From contig CBDCFB010000001.1 of the NCBI GenBank assembly GCA_965216065.1, forward strand, positions 310,001-374,000: DNA of 64,000 nt. Reading direction: 5' to 3'. Each line of letters opens with the position of its first letter. The first letter of the stretch is position 1. The DNA comes from VXOI01 sp965216065. Lineage in GTDB: Bacteria > Chloroflexota > Dehalococcoidia > Lucifugimonadales > UBA3495. The notes below the pieces were generated by a model that was given only the letters and a program-made list of their open reading frames with translations, was not told where the DNA came from and searched no databases. Shown here piece by piece: positions 19,301-28,077 of the stretch. A program made the translations under genes and the position numbers.

Positions 19301-22300
19301 GCCAGCCCGGTCAGAGTGTGGGTCAGGTCCCCGGACTGCCAGATGTCCTCCAGCACCGCCCAGCTCGCGCCGCCGTCGATGGAGTGGCGGAGGTCGTAGC
19401 GCGTGATTGCCGTCGCGCCCGTCACCGCCGGCGCGGTCCAGTTCACCGTCAGGCTCCGCGTACCCGCGGTGACGGCGCCGGTGTCCGGGAACTCCGGGCG
19501 GCCCGGCATCTGGCCGTGCCCGTAGAACTGCAGCTTCCACTTGCTGAACGTCCCGGAAGTGGTCTTGAGGGGGTCGCTGCCAGTGACGAAGTCCGTCTGG
19601 GACGACGGGTCCGTAATCCGCAGGGTCCAGACGCCCTTGGTGCTCTCGCCCAGGTGCACCGCGTCGCCAAAGTTGTGGACGTGACCCGGCCATACGTAGT
19701 TCCGGTAATCTCGATTGATCACGACGCTGCGCTGCACGACAGCCACAACGCCTGAGGGTGACACAAGCTCGATCTGCAGCTCACGGAAGTAGTCGTGGTT
19801 CAACGCCATGGGGATCTGGATGAACTCGATAAAGGGGATCTCCTCCTCAATGGTGAAGGTCAATTCCAGGGAGGTGGCGCCGTCGTCGTTGGGGATGGGC
19901 GCCGCCTCGTAGGTCTGCCAGCCGGTGTCCAGCTTGTGCACGGCCGGGACGTTGGTCCACGCCAGTGCCCGCTCCACCGCCGCCTTCGCGTCCAGGGCCC
20001 CAAACCCGTTTTCCTGGCTGTGGGAGTAGCGTGTGCCGGGAGTCAGGTAGACCGGCGCTCCGGTCACCCATCGGGAGTGGTCGGGCTGCACCTTGCGAGA
20101 TGTCTCGGCCAGGATCAGCTTGACGTCCCGCCAGGTCAGGGCGGGGTTCGCCTCCCGCATGAGGGCGATCACGCCGGCCGCCATGGGCGCGGCCGCGCTG
20201 GTCCCCGAGAAGTTGGACCGGTACGCGTATCCGCCGTCGGTGGTGGTCACCGCTGCCCTGGGGTAGCCCGGGACGAGATTCGGTACTCGAGCCGCCCACC
20301 AGTCGGGGGCTGTTTCCCACACCCCCGGCGCCGTCACCCAGATGACGGCCCCCGCTTCAGACGACTCCGTCTTGTTCCCAAAGATGTCGTGCTCACCCAC
20401 AGCGGTGACCCCCCAGTGGTTGGCGTACTCATCCAGATTGGCGTAATCAATAACCGTGTCGTTTTGCCTTGGTCTGCCCCCATTCCCCGCAGCCCAGATG
20501 TAGGAGATCCCCTTGCCCTCGTTGCCCGCAGTCACACCCCGGTCTATTGCCCGCTTCCAGATGGCGCCGGCAGCCTGGGTAAAGCCGTTGTCACGCGGAC
20601 CCCAACTGTTGTTGGAGATAGCCGTGATGATCATGTTTCGGGTCATGGCGTCTGCTTCGTTCGCATCAGAGGCCTGCTTGACCACGTTGTAGCCGTAAAT
20701 GGTTGCCCTGGGAGCCACGCCTGACACGCCAATGCCGTTGTCCGGTGCGGCGATGATGCCTGCGACGCTCGTGCCGTGCGGGGGGATATCGCCAAAGAAT
20801 CCGGTCAGGTCTTCAATGGTTTCTCCCGCGACATAGGAGTGGTTCAAGCTCGCATTGACATTGGGGGATAGGTCCGGGTGCGTGTACTCCATGGAGTTGT
20901 CAACAACGGCGACGTTGATGCCATCTCCCGTGTAGCTGTCCCATACGTCCTGCATGTTCAGGTCGACGACGTCGATGTCCGGCAGCCCGGGATGGTGCAG
21001 GTGCCACTGGCAGTTGGCCAGCGGGTCCGTGAACTTGGGCTCGCCTCCGGCGCATTTGGCCCCACGCCGGTCATGCTCGTCGAAGGTGTAGACCAGGACG
21101 ACGTATTTCTCCCGGGAGGCGCTGGTGCTGCCGGTGACCTTGATGTAGTAGGTCCCCGCCTCCAGCCGGTGGATGTCCCGGAAGCCCACTTCCCGGTCCG
21201 CCCGGTACCGGGCGTAGTCCCGCAGCTTGTCGCCTCCGGCGTCCTGCAGCTCTCCCTGGATGAGCAGGTTGCCGCTGGTGGCTGCGGGGCTGCCCGCTGC
21301 GGTAACGCCGACGGTCCGCGGCTCCGTCAGGGTGAAGCTGAAAAAGTCGGCGTCCGTGGCCGAGCCGATACTCCCTGCCCCGGCGACGTCCAGCGTCAGC
21401 GCCGCCGCCCCCGACCTGGACGTTCCCGGCGATGACGCCGCCGAGGCGTGTACCGTGTAGTGCCCGGCCGAGCCGCGCTCGTGCTCCACCTTCAGGTAGT
21501 AGGTGCCCGCGCTGAGCGTCCGGCGTATCAGGAAGTTGATGTTCCCCTTCAGATCAAAGTTGCCCTCCACCAGCTGCCCGTTCCCGTTGCTGGTGATGGC
21601 GGTGGTGCCGTTGCTCTGCAGGAGGGTGCCCTTGGTATTGGTGGGCCCGCTGCTGCGCAGGATGACGTCCGTGGAGGAGCCGATGACCAGCTTGTAGTAG
21701 TCGACATCGGAGGAGGAGTCCAGGGCCGCCTCGTAGGCGCCGCCCATCGACAGGGTGGGGGCGTTGGACGTGCCCGTGGACTCCGTCCGCGACTCCACCT
21801 GCAGGACGTAGTCCCCGCCGATGCGGGAGAAGTCCCGTATTTCCAGATACCACGTCCCCGTGCCAACCGCGCGAATGATCTTGAAGTTCAGCGTCGCGTC
21901 GTCGTGGTCGCTGTCGTCGTTGCTGAAACGGGTGCCATTGGTGCTATTGCGCAGATAGCCACGGGTGTCCGCGTCGCCCGTGGTGTAGGCCACCAGCTCG
22001 CTCGCGGCGGTGACGCTCAGGCGGAACCAGTCGGTATCGCCGTTGCCGGTGAGGTGCCCGTGGATGGGCCAGTTGAGGGGGATGGCGGGGGCCTGCGCCA
22101 GGCGATCGGGGAAGTCGGCGGGGAGCCCCGTGGCGGTGGCGGACCAGGCGCCGTTGCCATTGGCCGTGACCGCGCGCACCTGCACGTCGTAGCCCTCGTC
22201 GTTGGTGAGCCCGGTGACGGTGTGGGTGCGCGCCGAGGCGGAGGTGGTGGCGGCGCTCACCACCGTCCAGTTGGCGTCGGCGGCCTTGTCGGCGGCGTCG

Positions 22301-25300
22301 CTGCGGATGTGGCGCACGCCGTACCCGGTGACCGTGGCCGGCGGCGTGCTGGGCGCTCTCCACGACACCCTGAGCGCCCTCTCCTCCGCCCGCACCGTGG
22401 TGATGGCCGGCACCGCGGCGGCCGCCGCGGCCGGCGTCCCCACAGTTGTCTCCGACCAGCTCCCGTCCGTGGTGTTCCGGACGGCCCGCACCTGCACGTC
22501 GTAGGACGTGCCGTCTGTGAGCCCGGTAATGGCATAGGACAGGGCGCCGCCGGCCGTTGCGGTCCAGGCGTCGTCCTTCACCGTCCAGTTGCTGTCCCCC
22601 CTGTCCGTAGCGCTGCTCGCGATGTGGCGCACATCGTAGGCGGTCACGCCCGCGGCGTCGTCAATGGTCCAGGTCACCCTCAAGACGGTGCTGGCGGGGT
22701 TGGCGGCGGTGATGACGGGGAGATCGGTGGGTCGGCCGTGGCCGTGGATGGTCAGCGACCAGGAGAGGAGGACGCCGTCGTTGCCCGCCGCGCGGTCCCG
22801 GACCCGCAGCGTCCACGTGCCCGACGGGTCCTCGCCCAGGTGCCGCGCCGTCCCGAGCCGGACCCCGCCCCGAATAGCCTCCGGCGGCGCCGAGGCCCCG
22901 TATTCCGCCAGGCGCGAGACGGCGCCGGAGGGTGATACCAGCTCGATGTCCACGTCCCGGAAGGCGGGGTGCCGCATCACGGCCTCCACCTCCACGAACT
23001 CCACGAAATCCACTCCGGGCCCGACCGAGACAGTGCTTTCGGCATACGCGGCGCTCCGGGGAATGGCCAGGTCCAGGTTCCCGTCGGAGGCGGCTTCCAC
23101 CGTTCGCAGCGGCGGCGGCGCGGTCCAGCCCACCGCGAGGTCCACCGCGGCCTTGGCGTCAACCACCCCGAAGCCGTAGCTCCGGTTGAAGTTGTAGCGC
23201 TCCGAGGTGGAGCCGTACTTCAGGGCACCCATGGACCAGCCCGGAGCCGTTGGGGCGTTCTTCCGTGCCGAGGCCGCCAGGATGAGCTTGACGTCCCGCC
23301 ACGTCAGGGCGGGGTTGGCCTTGCGGACCAGCGCCGCCACCCCGGCCACGGCCGCTGCCGCCGCCCCCGTGCCGCCAGCCTCCTGGGTGTAGCGGTCGTA
23401 GGGCTCCGTCGTTGCGATTCCCGGGCGCCGGTTCCGGGGAGTGTCGCCGGATGGCCCGCATACCCACAGGTTGTCGCCGCGCTCCGAGTAGCCGGCCCGC
23501 ACGCCCCGGTCGTTCACCGCGCAGACAGCGGTTACGCCGTGGTGGTTGGCATACTCGCTCAGGTTGGCGTGGTCCCCCAGCTGCGCCCCGTTGCCGGCGG
23601 GGAAGACGTAAAAGACCCCGTTGCCGCCGAATCCCGAGGAGATGCCCGATTCGACGGCCGCTTCCCACAGCGCACCGGCAAAATCCAGGCCGGGACCGTC
23701 CGCAGGACCCCAGCCGTTGAGGGACACGGCCGTCGTGGCCATCTCTCGAATTGTGGCGTCCGCCATGTTGGCAAGCGTGGGGTCCAGCGCCAGGTTGTAC
23801 CCGTAGACCTTGGCCTGGGGCGCTACGCCGCGCACCCCGAGTGCGTTCCCCCGCGCCGCGACGATCCCCGCCATCTGCGTCCCGTGGGCATGCGGCGGGG
23901 TGTACGCCGCGCCGTTGCCGGTGTAATCGTGGTTCCTGGCCGCGTCCACGCTGTCCGTCAGATCGACGTGGCCGGCGTGTATCCCGTCGGCCACGATCGC
24001 GATGTTGACCTCGGCGCCGAGGTTGCCGCCGGACCATACCTCCGACACGTTGATGTCCTCGCCCGCGGCAGCGCCAGCGTTCCGGCCCGTGTTGTTCAGG
24101 TGCCACTGGCACCCGTACAGCGGGTCCGTGACGCTGGTGGACAGCCCGGTGCAGGCGTCGATGAATTCCCGGTACGCTTTGTCTTCCGCCACTCGGACGA
24201 TGTACCCCCCCGTCGATGAGCCGTCCCGGGCCTCCACCGTCAGATAGCTGGTCCCCGACGCCAGCGTCGCCTCGAGGCGGAACCCCAGCTCCCCCAGGAC
24301 ATGCGCCGTGTCCAGGGCGCCGCCCGTCGCCGTCTGGTCCGGCCTGTAGAGCGCGCCTTCCAGGTGCAGGTCCTTGCTCCGTGCCTCAATGGTGATGTAC
24401 GTGGGTTCCGAAACCGTGAGGCTGTAGTAGTGGGCATCCCCGGGGGATTCGATGACGCCCGCCGTTGCCCGGTCCGATCCGAGCTGGAGGGCGCGCGCGC
24501 GCCCGAAGTCCGTCCCTGCCCCCGGAATCACCTCCGCCGAGACGGTGTACGGCCCCGTGTCCGTGTTGGCCGGCTTCGGCAGCGGGTCCGAACAGTCGTC
24601 CCCATTCTCCCGGGCCCCGGCCAGGGAGTCACCGTTGCAGAGCACGAACTCGCCCCCCGGCGACCCGCTGACCCGCAGGTAGTACACGCCTGCCTCCAGC
24701 GAAAGGGGCAGGAAGAACTCCGGCGTCAGGTTGCCGGAGAGGAGGCTGTCGTCCTGGGCGGCGATCTCGCCCCCGGCGCTGTCCAGCAGCTCGCCCCGCA
24801 AGTCCGGTCCCCCCGTCCGGGCGACGCGCAGCAGCACCGATGTCGCCTCGGCCGCCTCCAGCCGGAAGTAGTCGACGTCCTCGGTGGCGGTGGCCAGGAT
24901 CCCGTTGGCCTCGCCACCCATGGCCAGCGGCCCGGCGTCCGTCAGCCCGGTGCTCTCCGTCACCAGCTCCGTGTGCAGCGTGTACGTTCCCGCCTCGGCC
25001 GCCGAAACCCTGACATGGTAGTCCCCGGCTCCCAAAGAACCCCACAGAAAGAGCTGCTGGCCGTGGGGCCGGTACAGGGACGTCCCGTCATCGGTGGTGA
25101 CCACACTGCCCAAGGAGTCCTGCAATTCCCCCGTGGTGGCCAGGAAGCCCGCGAGGTAGCTGGTGGTGTAGACGAAGATGTCCGAGGGCTCGCTGAGGGA
25201 GAAGGAGAAGAAGTCGCCGTCAGTGCTGTCTGCGATGGAACCGACGACGGGGGCGCCAAGGGTGATTGCGGTGGCGGCGTCCCGGGAGTTCCCGTGGTCG

Positions 25301-25704
25301 GCGGGGCTGGCCGCTGTGATGGGGGACCAATCGCCGTCTCCCGCCGGGCTGACGGCACGAACCTGCACGTCGTGCCCGGCACCGTTCGAGAGGCCGGTGA
25401 GGGTGTACGCGAGTGACCCTGCGCCCGTCCAGATATCTTCGACTACGGACCAGTTGGCGTCGTCAGTCTCATCGGCGCTGGTGAGGATGTACCGAATGTC
25501 GTAGGCCGCAATTGCGGCCGAGCCGGGGCTGGCGGGAGCCGCCCAGCTGACCAACAGCGCGCCGTCGCCCGCCGCCACCGTTGGCACGGCCGGGGCGCCG
25601 GGCGGCGACGCCTGCGCCGCCGCGTCCCCCAGCACCAACAGGACGACCAGGCCCGCCACCGCGAACGGCAGCAACTGCCGCCCAACCCATACAACCACCC
25701 TCAT
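13318..25704 (-). CDS. giant secreted double-subtilase adhesin-like protein (4128 aa)
   Basis: Signal peptide (1-31), FnIII (32-130), PPC-like beta domains (145-505), a first S8 subtilase fold (about 540-820), a P-domain (865-988), two FnIII, more PPC-like domains, a second S8 domain (1575-1885), a second P-domain (1928-2070) and two FnIII. Seven Calx-beta-like repeats (2275-3220), an unknown domain, FnIII, Ig-like units, a SwmB-like unit and two VPSSH-type units end the chain. In S8-1 the catalytic Asp and Ser are replaced (IVADGIHAGH; GGTGAAAAAVAG), His kept. S8-2 has all three (VVDNSMEYTHPDL, HGTSVAG, SGTSAAAP). The [PPC-S8-P-FnIII] block is thus duplicated with one inactive copy. No sorting signal is seen. 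It forms an operon with the propeptide-like gene 43 bp upstream. Confidence 0.85.
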   Translation of the reverse strand: MRVVVWVGRQLLPFAVAGLVVLLVLGDAAAQASPPGAPAVPTVAAGDGALLVSWAAPASPGSAAIAAYDIRYILTSADETDDANWSVVEDIWTGAGSLAYTLTGLSNGAGHDVQVRAVSPAGDGDWSPITAASPADHGNSRDAATAITLGAPVVGSIADSTDGDFFSFSLSEPSDIFVYTTSYLAGFLATTGELQDSLGSVVTTDDGTSLYRPHGQQLFLWGSLGAGDYHVRVSAAEAGTYTLHTELVTESTGLTDAGPLAMGGEANGILATATEDVDYFRLEAAEATSVLLRVARTGGPDLRGELLDSAGGEIAAQDDSLLSGNLTPEFFLPLSLEAGVYYLRVSGSPGGEFVLCNGDSLAGARENGDDCSDPLPKPANTDTGPYTVSAEVIPGAGTDFGRARALQLGSDRATAGVIESPGDAHYYSLTVSEPTYITIEARSKDLHLEGALYRPDQTATGGALDTAHVLGELGFRLEATLASGTSYLTVEARDGSSTGGYIVRVAEDKAYREFIDACTGLSTSVTDPLYGCQWHLNNTGRNAGAAAGEDINVSEVWSGGNLGAEVNIAIVADGIHAGHVDLTDSVDAARNHDYTGNGAAYTPPHAHGTQMAGIVAARGNALGVRGVAPQAKVYGYNLALDPTLANMADATIREMATTAVSLNGWGPADGPGLDFAGALWEAAVESGISSGFGGNGVFYVFPAGNGAQLGDHANLSEYANHHGVTAVCAVNDRGVRAGYSERGDNLWVCGPSGDTPRNRRPGIATTEPYDRYTQEAGGTGAAAAAVAGVAALVRKANPALTWRDVKLILAASARKNAPTAPGWSMGALKYGSTSERYNFNRSYGFGVVDAKAAVDLAVGWTAPPPLRTVEAASDGNLDLAIPRSAAYAESTVSVGPGVDFVEFVEVEAVMRHPAFRDVDIELVSPSGAVSRLAEYGASAPPEAIRGGVRLGTARHLGEDPSGTWTLRVRDRAAGNDGVLLSWSLTIHGHGRPTDLPVITAANPASTVLRVTWTIDDAAGVTAYDVRHIASSATDRGDSNWTVKDDAWTATAGGALSYAITGLTDGTSYDVQVRAVRNTTDGSWSETTVGTPAAAAAAVPAITTVRAEERALRVSWRAPSTPPATVTGYGVRHIRSDAADKAADANWTVVSAATTSASARTHTVTGLTNDEGYDVQVRAVTANGNGAWSATATGLPADFPDRLAQAPAIPLNWPIHGHLTGNGDTDWFRLSVTAASELVAYTTGDADTRGYLRNSTNGTRFSNDDSDHDDATLNFKIIRAVGTGTWYLEIRDFSRIGGDYVLQVESRTESTGTSNAPTLSMGGAYEAALDSSSDVDYYKLVIGSSTDVILRSSGPTNTKGTLLQSNGTTAITSNGNGQLVEGNFDLKGNINFLIRRTLSAGTYYLKVEHERGSAGHYTVHASAASSPGTSRSGAAALTLDVAGAGSIGSATDADFFSFTLTEPRTVGVTAAGSPAATSGNLLIQGELQDAGGDKLRDYARYRADREVGFRDIHRLEAGTYYIKVTGSTSASREKYVVLVYTFDEHDRRGAKCAGGEPKFTDPLANCQWHLHHPGLPDIDVVDLNMQDVWDSYTGDGINVAVVDNSMEYTHPDLSPNVNASLNHSYVAGETIEDLTGFFGDIPPHGTSVAGIIAAPDNGIGVSGVAPRATIYGYNVVKQASDANEADAMTRNMIITAISNNSWGPRDNGFTQAAGAIWKRAIDRGVTAGNEGKGISYIWAAGNGGRPRQNDTVIDYANLDEYANHWGVTAVGEHDIFGNKTESSEAGAVIWVTAPGVWETAPDWWAARVPNLVPGYPRAAVTTTDGGYAYRSNFSGTSAAAPMAAGVIALMREANPALTWRDVKLILAETSRKVQPDHSRWVTGAPVYLTPGTRYSHSQENGFGALDAKAAVERALAWTNVPAVHKLDTGWQTYEAAPIPNDDGATSLELTFTIEEEIPFIEFIQIPMALNHDYFRELQIELVSPSGVVAVVQRSVVINRDYRNYVWPGHVHNFGDAVHLGESTKGVWTLRITDPSSQTDFVTGSDPLKTTSGTFSKWKLQFYGHGQMPGRPEFPDTGAVTAGTRSLTVNWTAPAVTGATAITRYDLRHSIDGGASWAVLEDIWQSGDLTHTLTGLASAVEHMVQVRAVNGYGTGLWSQSAKGTPMVPALAAPAIALVTPSDASLGVVWTAPAGALPGEITAYDLRYILTSADEALDTNWTEVSGVWSSGPLHYLQAGLVNASQYDVQVRAVNGSADPPVNGAWSATTTGTPAATIDVEVAWVTAATSVAESAGTVTLQASMVTKEAGMLPSAFSMPVKVVVSGPTITSADFSLASDTLTFVLADFSPATIGGQSRYQAVKDIVITIANDDVDELDEVMTVTLDYPGLILPHQQGGGATVPVTITSDDEGPLRIGWEDAEVRVDESAGTVTLRAFSVTTQDAAPSAGYALHTTITTIAGTAVRSSSFTPVTRRITLGASDFAQATVDGQSRYRATVDVTLIVIDDTLDEPDEEITVALAVLGPSPPGLAGSPAVARVTITDNDHVPVALSWSTASPTVAEADGTLVLMAQVTTTVDKAPESGFTVPLTAATADGTATQPSDYTPVSENFSFSAGDFTQVTVGGEQRYSAARDISVSVLGDTTDEPGETFTVALAYGATASHLTGSSAVANVILTDSNQPEVTLEWNETAVTAAEPDTAGGTTTVTLTAVATTMGQFAPDPGFDLEFTLATADVTATQPADYTGPSTSGSFDETDFSSVMVAGNPRHRATMDFTVAVADDTIDEPDETLSVTLALSDASITYLLLGDAVATVTITDNDHVPVTLSWDDDSITVDEAATTVTLTARVTTETDKAPEPGFAVDLSVASANGTATVGTDYTAVAESYSYTPSDFSRVMVGTVYRYRAEREFQVAVLHDTMDEPDETLTLTLAYQGMDLPPHLLGGSKVATLTITDNDHVPVELSWDTAAPSVDENMGTFTLTAQVTTSKDKAPETGFTVGLSAASVNGTATAPGDFTAVSETFSFSPSDFSAVTVGGVQRYRATKGLVVAVVDDLLDEPNETFTVALAYTGAAMPHLTGGSKTATVTLVDTTQARVTLAWQSVGAAVDEPPLSGSTATVTLTAIATTAADQPPDAGFALGFTVTSADVTASAPADYTAVSRTESFAVRDFVSVSVGGATRYRATRDFMVAIVHDAVYEDNEALTMTLALSDASITYLLLGDAVATVTIVDNCADVDIWCATGTLGSEVHGEGRYDLYTGEVDNMEFSHNGADYRLLSIAMHQNGPNAGNVVLPFGIPERTEFLIDFRNLSGPSDQAFDLPNNDWLDWTLHVYTISDGKTLTAALPFSEARKLAGAWWRWSGRDIDDLRCAWKEDQPYRLRLVEDPRSERTPQPLNPPLYLRVQGEVNTTQTWLRWLTPQTRHDRVPPVDSYRIQWKQPSGSWDTASDVSETTRGPSRQRPVSHHLDGLTPGVEYNIRVIATDSVGDSEPSNEVTYTKPAEAQLSLSNTPAEGEPRIDGIPEVGQTLSADTTGISDVDGLDDVIFQYQWLAGDADIAGSTGSTYTLTSEHLGQAIRVRVAFTDDGGNEETLTSEPTVVPAGLQLQAATVDDATLTLTYNEELDTSVSPPKAAFAVNVNGSSRSLSGVAVGQSSVLLLLSSAVEAGDTVTVDYTVPGGPGFIRDIRGRRAASFSEQAATNGTASARAPRQVEPQDKSNRLTAGAYDVPSSHNGQDAFTFELRFSEDPKPDFSYRTLRDHGFTVAGGSVTYVRRLNPPSNIGWEVHVTPDGNGDVNLSLRSTTDCSAQGAICTGEGRKLSGGLQLAVAGPNTPATGAPTITGTVRVGETLTASTTGISDADGMTRATFGYQWLAGDAEINGATASTYTLVAADEGKAIRVRVSFTDDGENGEELTSAATGAVDVAPPPPNTPATGLPTITGTTQVGETLTASTTDISDADGLGNAVFAYQWLAGDSNLSGATDSSYTLVAADAGKAIRVRVTFADDAGNNEELTSDGTGAVAAAVVRPPLTATARNVPSSHDGSATFLFELSFSEEFPLSYVTLQDHAFTVSGGKVTYVRRLNPPSNIGWEIHVTPDSDGSLIIVLPETGSCEANGAICAEDGRRLSNRLEYTVNGP

Positions 25705-25747
25705 AGACAGGGGCTTCCTGCAAGCAGCATGTGCGAGTGGGTCCCCT

Positions 25748-26557
25748 CTACTTCAGTTCGACTTCCTGCCACCAGTTGGGGCTCGAGATCTCCACCCCCT
25801 CCTGTCCCGCCAGGGCGTTCGCCAAGGTCAGGGACGGAAAGCCCGGCGCGGTCTCGATGAGGTAGCCGTTGCCTATCCACCCCAGCGCCGACACGTCCCC
25901 CAACGCTATGCCGTTGTCGGCGAAGAACTGGTTGACCCGGCTCTCGCTCCAGTCCGGGTCCAAGAGCAGCAGCACCCCGCCTGGCAACGTCATCAGGGTG
26001 CCCGACGAGGACCGGAAGACCGGCAGCCCCGTATTCCCCCCCTGGGCATCCGCCGACCGGACGACGCTGCCGCTCGGCGTCTCGGCCAGCAACCCCTTGG
26101 CCACTCCGCCCCCGCTTTGCTCCAGCACCAGATCCGCCTGCACCGTCACCGTCAGCGTGCGGTCGCCGTCCTCCCAGGTGTATTCGGTCTGCTCCCCCTT
26201 TATCTGCTGCTGGGCTGCATTGGCGACGCCCTGCTCCGGTAGGGCCCTGGGTGGGGCCGCCACCGGAGATGGCCGCGCCGCCCCCCCGGCTTCGGCCACC
26301 CCGGACGATGCCGAGCTTGGGAACCCTTCCTGCGCCCCAGCCGAGGACCTGCTGAATGACTGCTCGGGTTGTGTGTCCGGCTGCTCGAACGGGACCGTGA
26401 TGGCCGTCCGTTGAAGGTCTTGGTCTGTCGGACCCGCCGACGCGGCTTCAGAGACGGCATAGGCCGACAGCCCCGCAACGAGCGCAACGAGCGCGACGAG
26501 TGCGACGAGTAGGACCGCCTGTTTCCCCAACCGCGGGAACGCCATCGCCTTCCACAT
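25748..26557 (-). CDS. secreted subtilase-propeptide-like protein (269 aa)
   Basis: The start MWKAMAFPRLGK is chosen because CGGAGG sits 7 bases upstream; the frame is open further but that part overlaps an IS1380 remnant. A signal anchor (VLLVALVALVALVAGLSAY) precedes a low-complexity Pro/Ser/Ala linker (about 60-120) and a beta-rich middle. The last 70 residues (WSESRVNQFFADNGI, GYLIETAPGFPSL, ALAGQEGVEISSPNWW) match the shape of subtilisin propeptides, which end just before the mature protease. The giant S8 protein follows 43 bp downstream and lacks such a prodomain. I infer a chaperone or inhibitor supplied in trans. Confidence 0.7.
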   Translation of the reverse strand: MWKAMAFPRLGKQAVLLVALVALVALVAGLSAYAVSEAASAGPTDQDLQRTAITVPFEQPDTQPEQSFSRSSAGAQEGFPSSASSGVAEAGGAARPSPVAAPPRALPEQGVANAAQQQIKGEQTEYTWEDGDRTLTVTVQADLVLEQSGGGVAKGLLAETPSGSVVRSADAQGGNTGLPVFRSSSGTLMTLPGGVLLLLDPDWSESRVNQFFADNGIALGDVSALGWIGNGYLIETAPGFPSLTLANALAGQEGVEISSPNWWQEVELK

Positions 26558-26632
26558 ACAAAGTCCTCCGTAACAAGATCGCCAGGGCCCCATACAGTCT
26601 GAACGCGAATCCACCCAACGACTGGGTGCAAG

Positions 26633-26985
26633 AGGTTTTCTGAAAGGGCGGAGGGGTGCTCCTCTGAATCTGGGATACCGGTTTTGTAACAGAAAACCGC
26701 CCGGAGACAGGGAGCACCCATTGGATGCTGCCACAGAACAATCCCGGCCGGATCCGCGTCGTCTTTGACGACCACGGGCTGGTGGCCAATGCCCGGCTGA
26801 TGCTTCCGCCCACCCTCGCCCAGCGCCTGGGCCTGCTGGAACTCGTCCACCATCACCTCGACCTCGGCGGCGCGCCGGGGCGGGCCAACACCGGCGACAA
26901 TATGCTGACGCTGGTCGCCTCCGCGCTGGCGACCGGCAACTGCATCGCCAACGCCGATGCGCGGCGCGCCGGTGGGACGGACGGT
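26633..26985 (+). pseudogene. IS1380 left end and truncated transposase start
   Basis: The segment 26650-26722 (GGGTGCTCCTCTGAATC, then GGGAGCACCCA) matches the left end of the element at 57.04 kb. It is followed by an ATG at 26725 and about 85 codons homologous to its transposase (LPQNNPGRIRVVFDDHGLV; LDLGGAPGRANTGDN). Homology stops near 26985. No catalytic residues remain. It abuts the promoter side of the propeptide-like gene. Confidence 0.75.
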
Positions 26986-27330
26986 CCGTTTCCCGCCAGC
27001 TCCGGCCTGGTCGTGACCTCAGCTTGGTTCGCCCGCTGGCTGACTCCAGATGATATGCCCCTGTGGGCCAGCATCGAGCGGGGGAAGAACTTTGCAGACG
27101 CCCTACCCTCGCTGGTACTGGGCCAGGCTGCCAACTGGCCATGCTCCGTGCAGAGGCCGCAATTTCCATTCAAATCCCAAGGGATGTGGGGATCCTGCGT
27201 ATTGCTCTGCATTCCTCCGCTCACCATTGGTTGTATCGCATACGAAAGGGGTTTCCTCGAACGGGCCGCCCGTCCCTGTGTGCGGCCTCTCTCGCGTGCC
27301 GGGAGCCGTCCCCGGTCCTGCAGGGTCGCG
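26986..27330. other. no gene recognised
   Basis: Open frames here lack start signals and match nothing I recognise. The segment joins the IS1380 remnant to a broken secreted-protein start and looks like rearranged debris. Confidence 0.4.
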
Positions 27331-27553
27331 TTGACGTGGTTCGAGCGTTGGCCGTGGCCGCCGTGCCCCGTCTGTTCGCAACGTACTCCGGCAGCAAGTC
27401 CTCATCCAGAGCGGGGCGTCGCCGGAGTATCCGGTAGCCGGTTACCTGGCCGTGGGCCACGGACGGCAGGACAAGCGCCGCCAGGGCGATGAGGAGGATG
27501 GGGAGGAACCGGGGCGAAGGGTGACGGAGTCGGGAGTTCGGATTACTGGTCAT
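27331..27553 (-). pseudogene. start of a secreted protein, broken after the signal peptide
   Basis: The first 36 residues nearly repeat the signal peptide of the gene at 8314 (RLRHPS, LPILLIALAALVLPSVAHGQ). They then join an FnIII strand (VTGYRILRRRPALDEDLLPEY) and lose the domain within about 40 residues. The ATG overlaps the upstream small ORF by ATGA, as at 8314. DNA homology to 8214-8880 continues through this region. It is a truncated duplicate. Confidence 0.6.
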
Positions 27554-27837
27554 GCAGCTTGAGGCTCATAGCGTGAGTTACCGACCGGCATGGTCGGCAG
27601 GGAGAGATCGGTCAGAGGAGGTGGAGTCAGGTGACGCTCCCTGGCCCGGCGGCTGCGGAGGGCGCTTCCGGCAGAGAGTGAGGGACGTGCCAAAGCGATA
27701 GGGAGGCTTGCAAGCGCGCGGATCCGCCACGCCCACACTTCCAGATTTGGCCGGTTGACCGCGGTCCCGGCGTCCACCAGGCTGTGCAGGCCCAGTTCGC
27801 GCGTGACCTGCGCTTCTCTGTTCTGCGCCCTAGTCAT
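27550..27837 (-). CDS. second copy of the small upstream ORF (95 aa)
   Basis: MTRAQNREAQVTRELGLHS to MPVGNSRYEPQAA, clearly homologous to the ORF at 8311-8601 with one codon fewer and many substitutions, and with the same ATGA junction to a secreted-protein start. Its downstream partner is broken. Function is unknown; coding status rests only on conservation of length and frame between the two copies. Confidence 0.3.
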   Translation of the reverse strand: MTRAQNREAQVTRELGLHSLVDAGTAVNRPNLEVWAWRIRALASLPIALARPSLSAGSALRSRRARERHLTPPPLTDLSLPTMPVGNSRYEPQAA

Positions 27838-28077
27838 ACCTAGCGCTCTCTTTCAATCGTTCTGCGGTCCGGCTCTCCCGTTTCACCCACGTGCTCAAGT
27901 CCGGGGCGCCTCGGGACGCCATTGCCGAACACGTCTCGCTCTGATGCCTCCCAAGCCTCTCGGCGTTGCCACAAGGGCCACATCCGCTCCCAGTCGCAGG
28001 AACGCCATTGCGTCTGTCAACCGCAAAGGCAATGGGCCATCCAGCAGAAGCCGCATCATCAAACCTTATAGTCCTCT

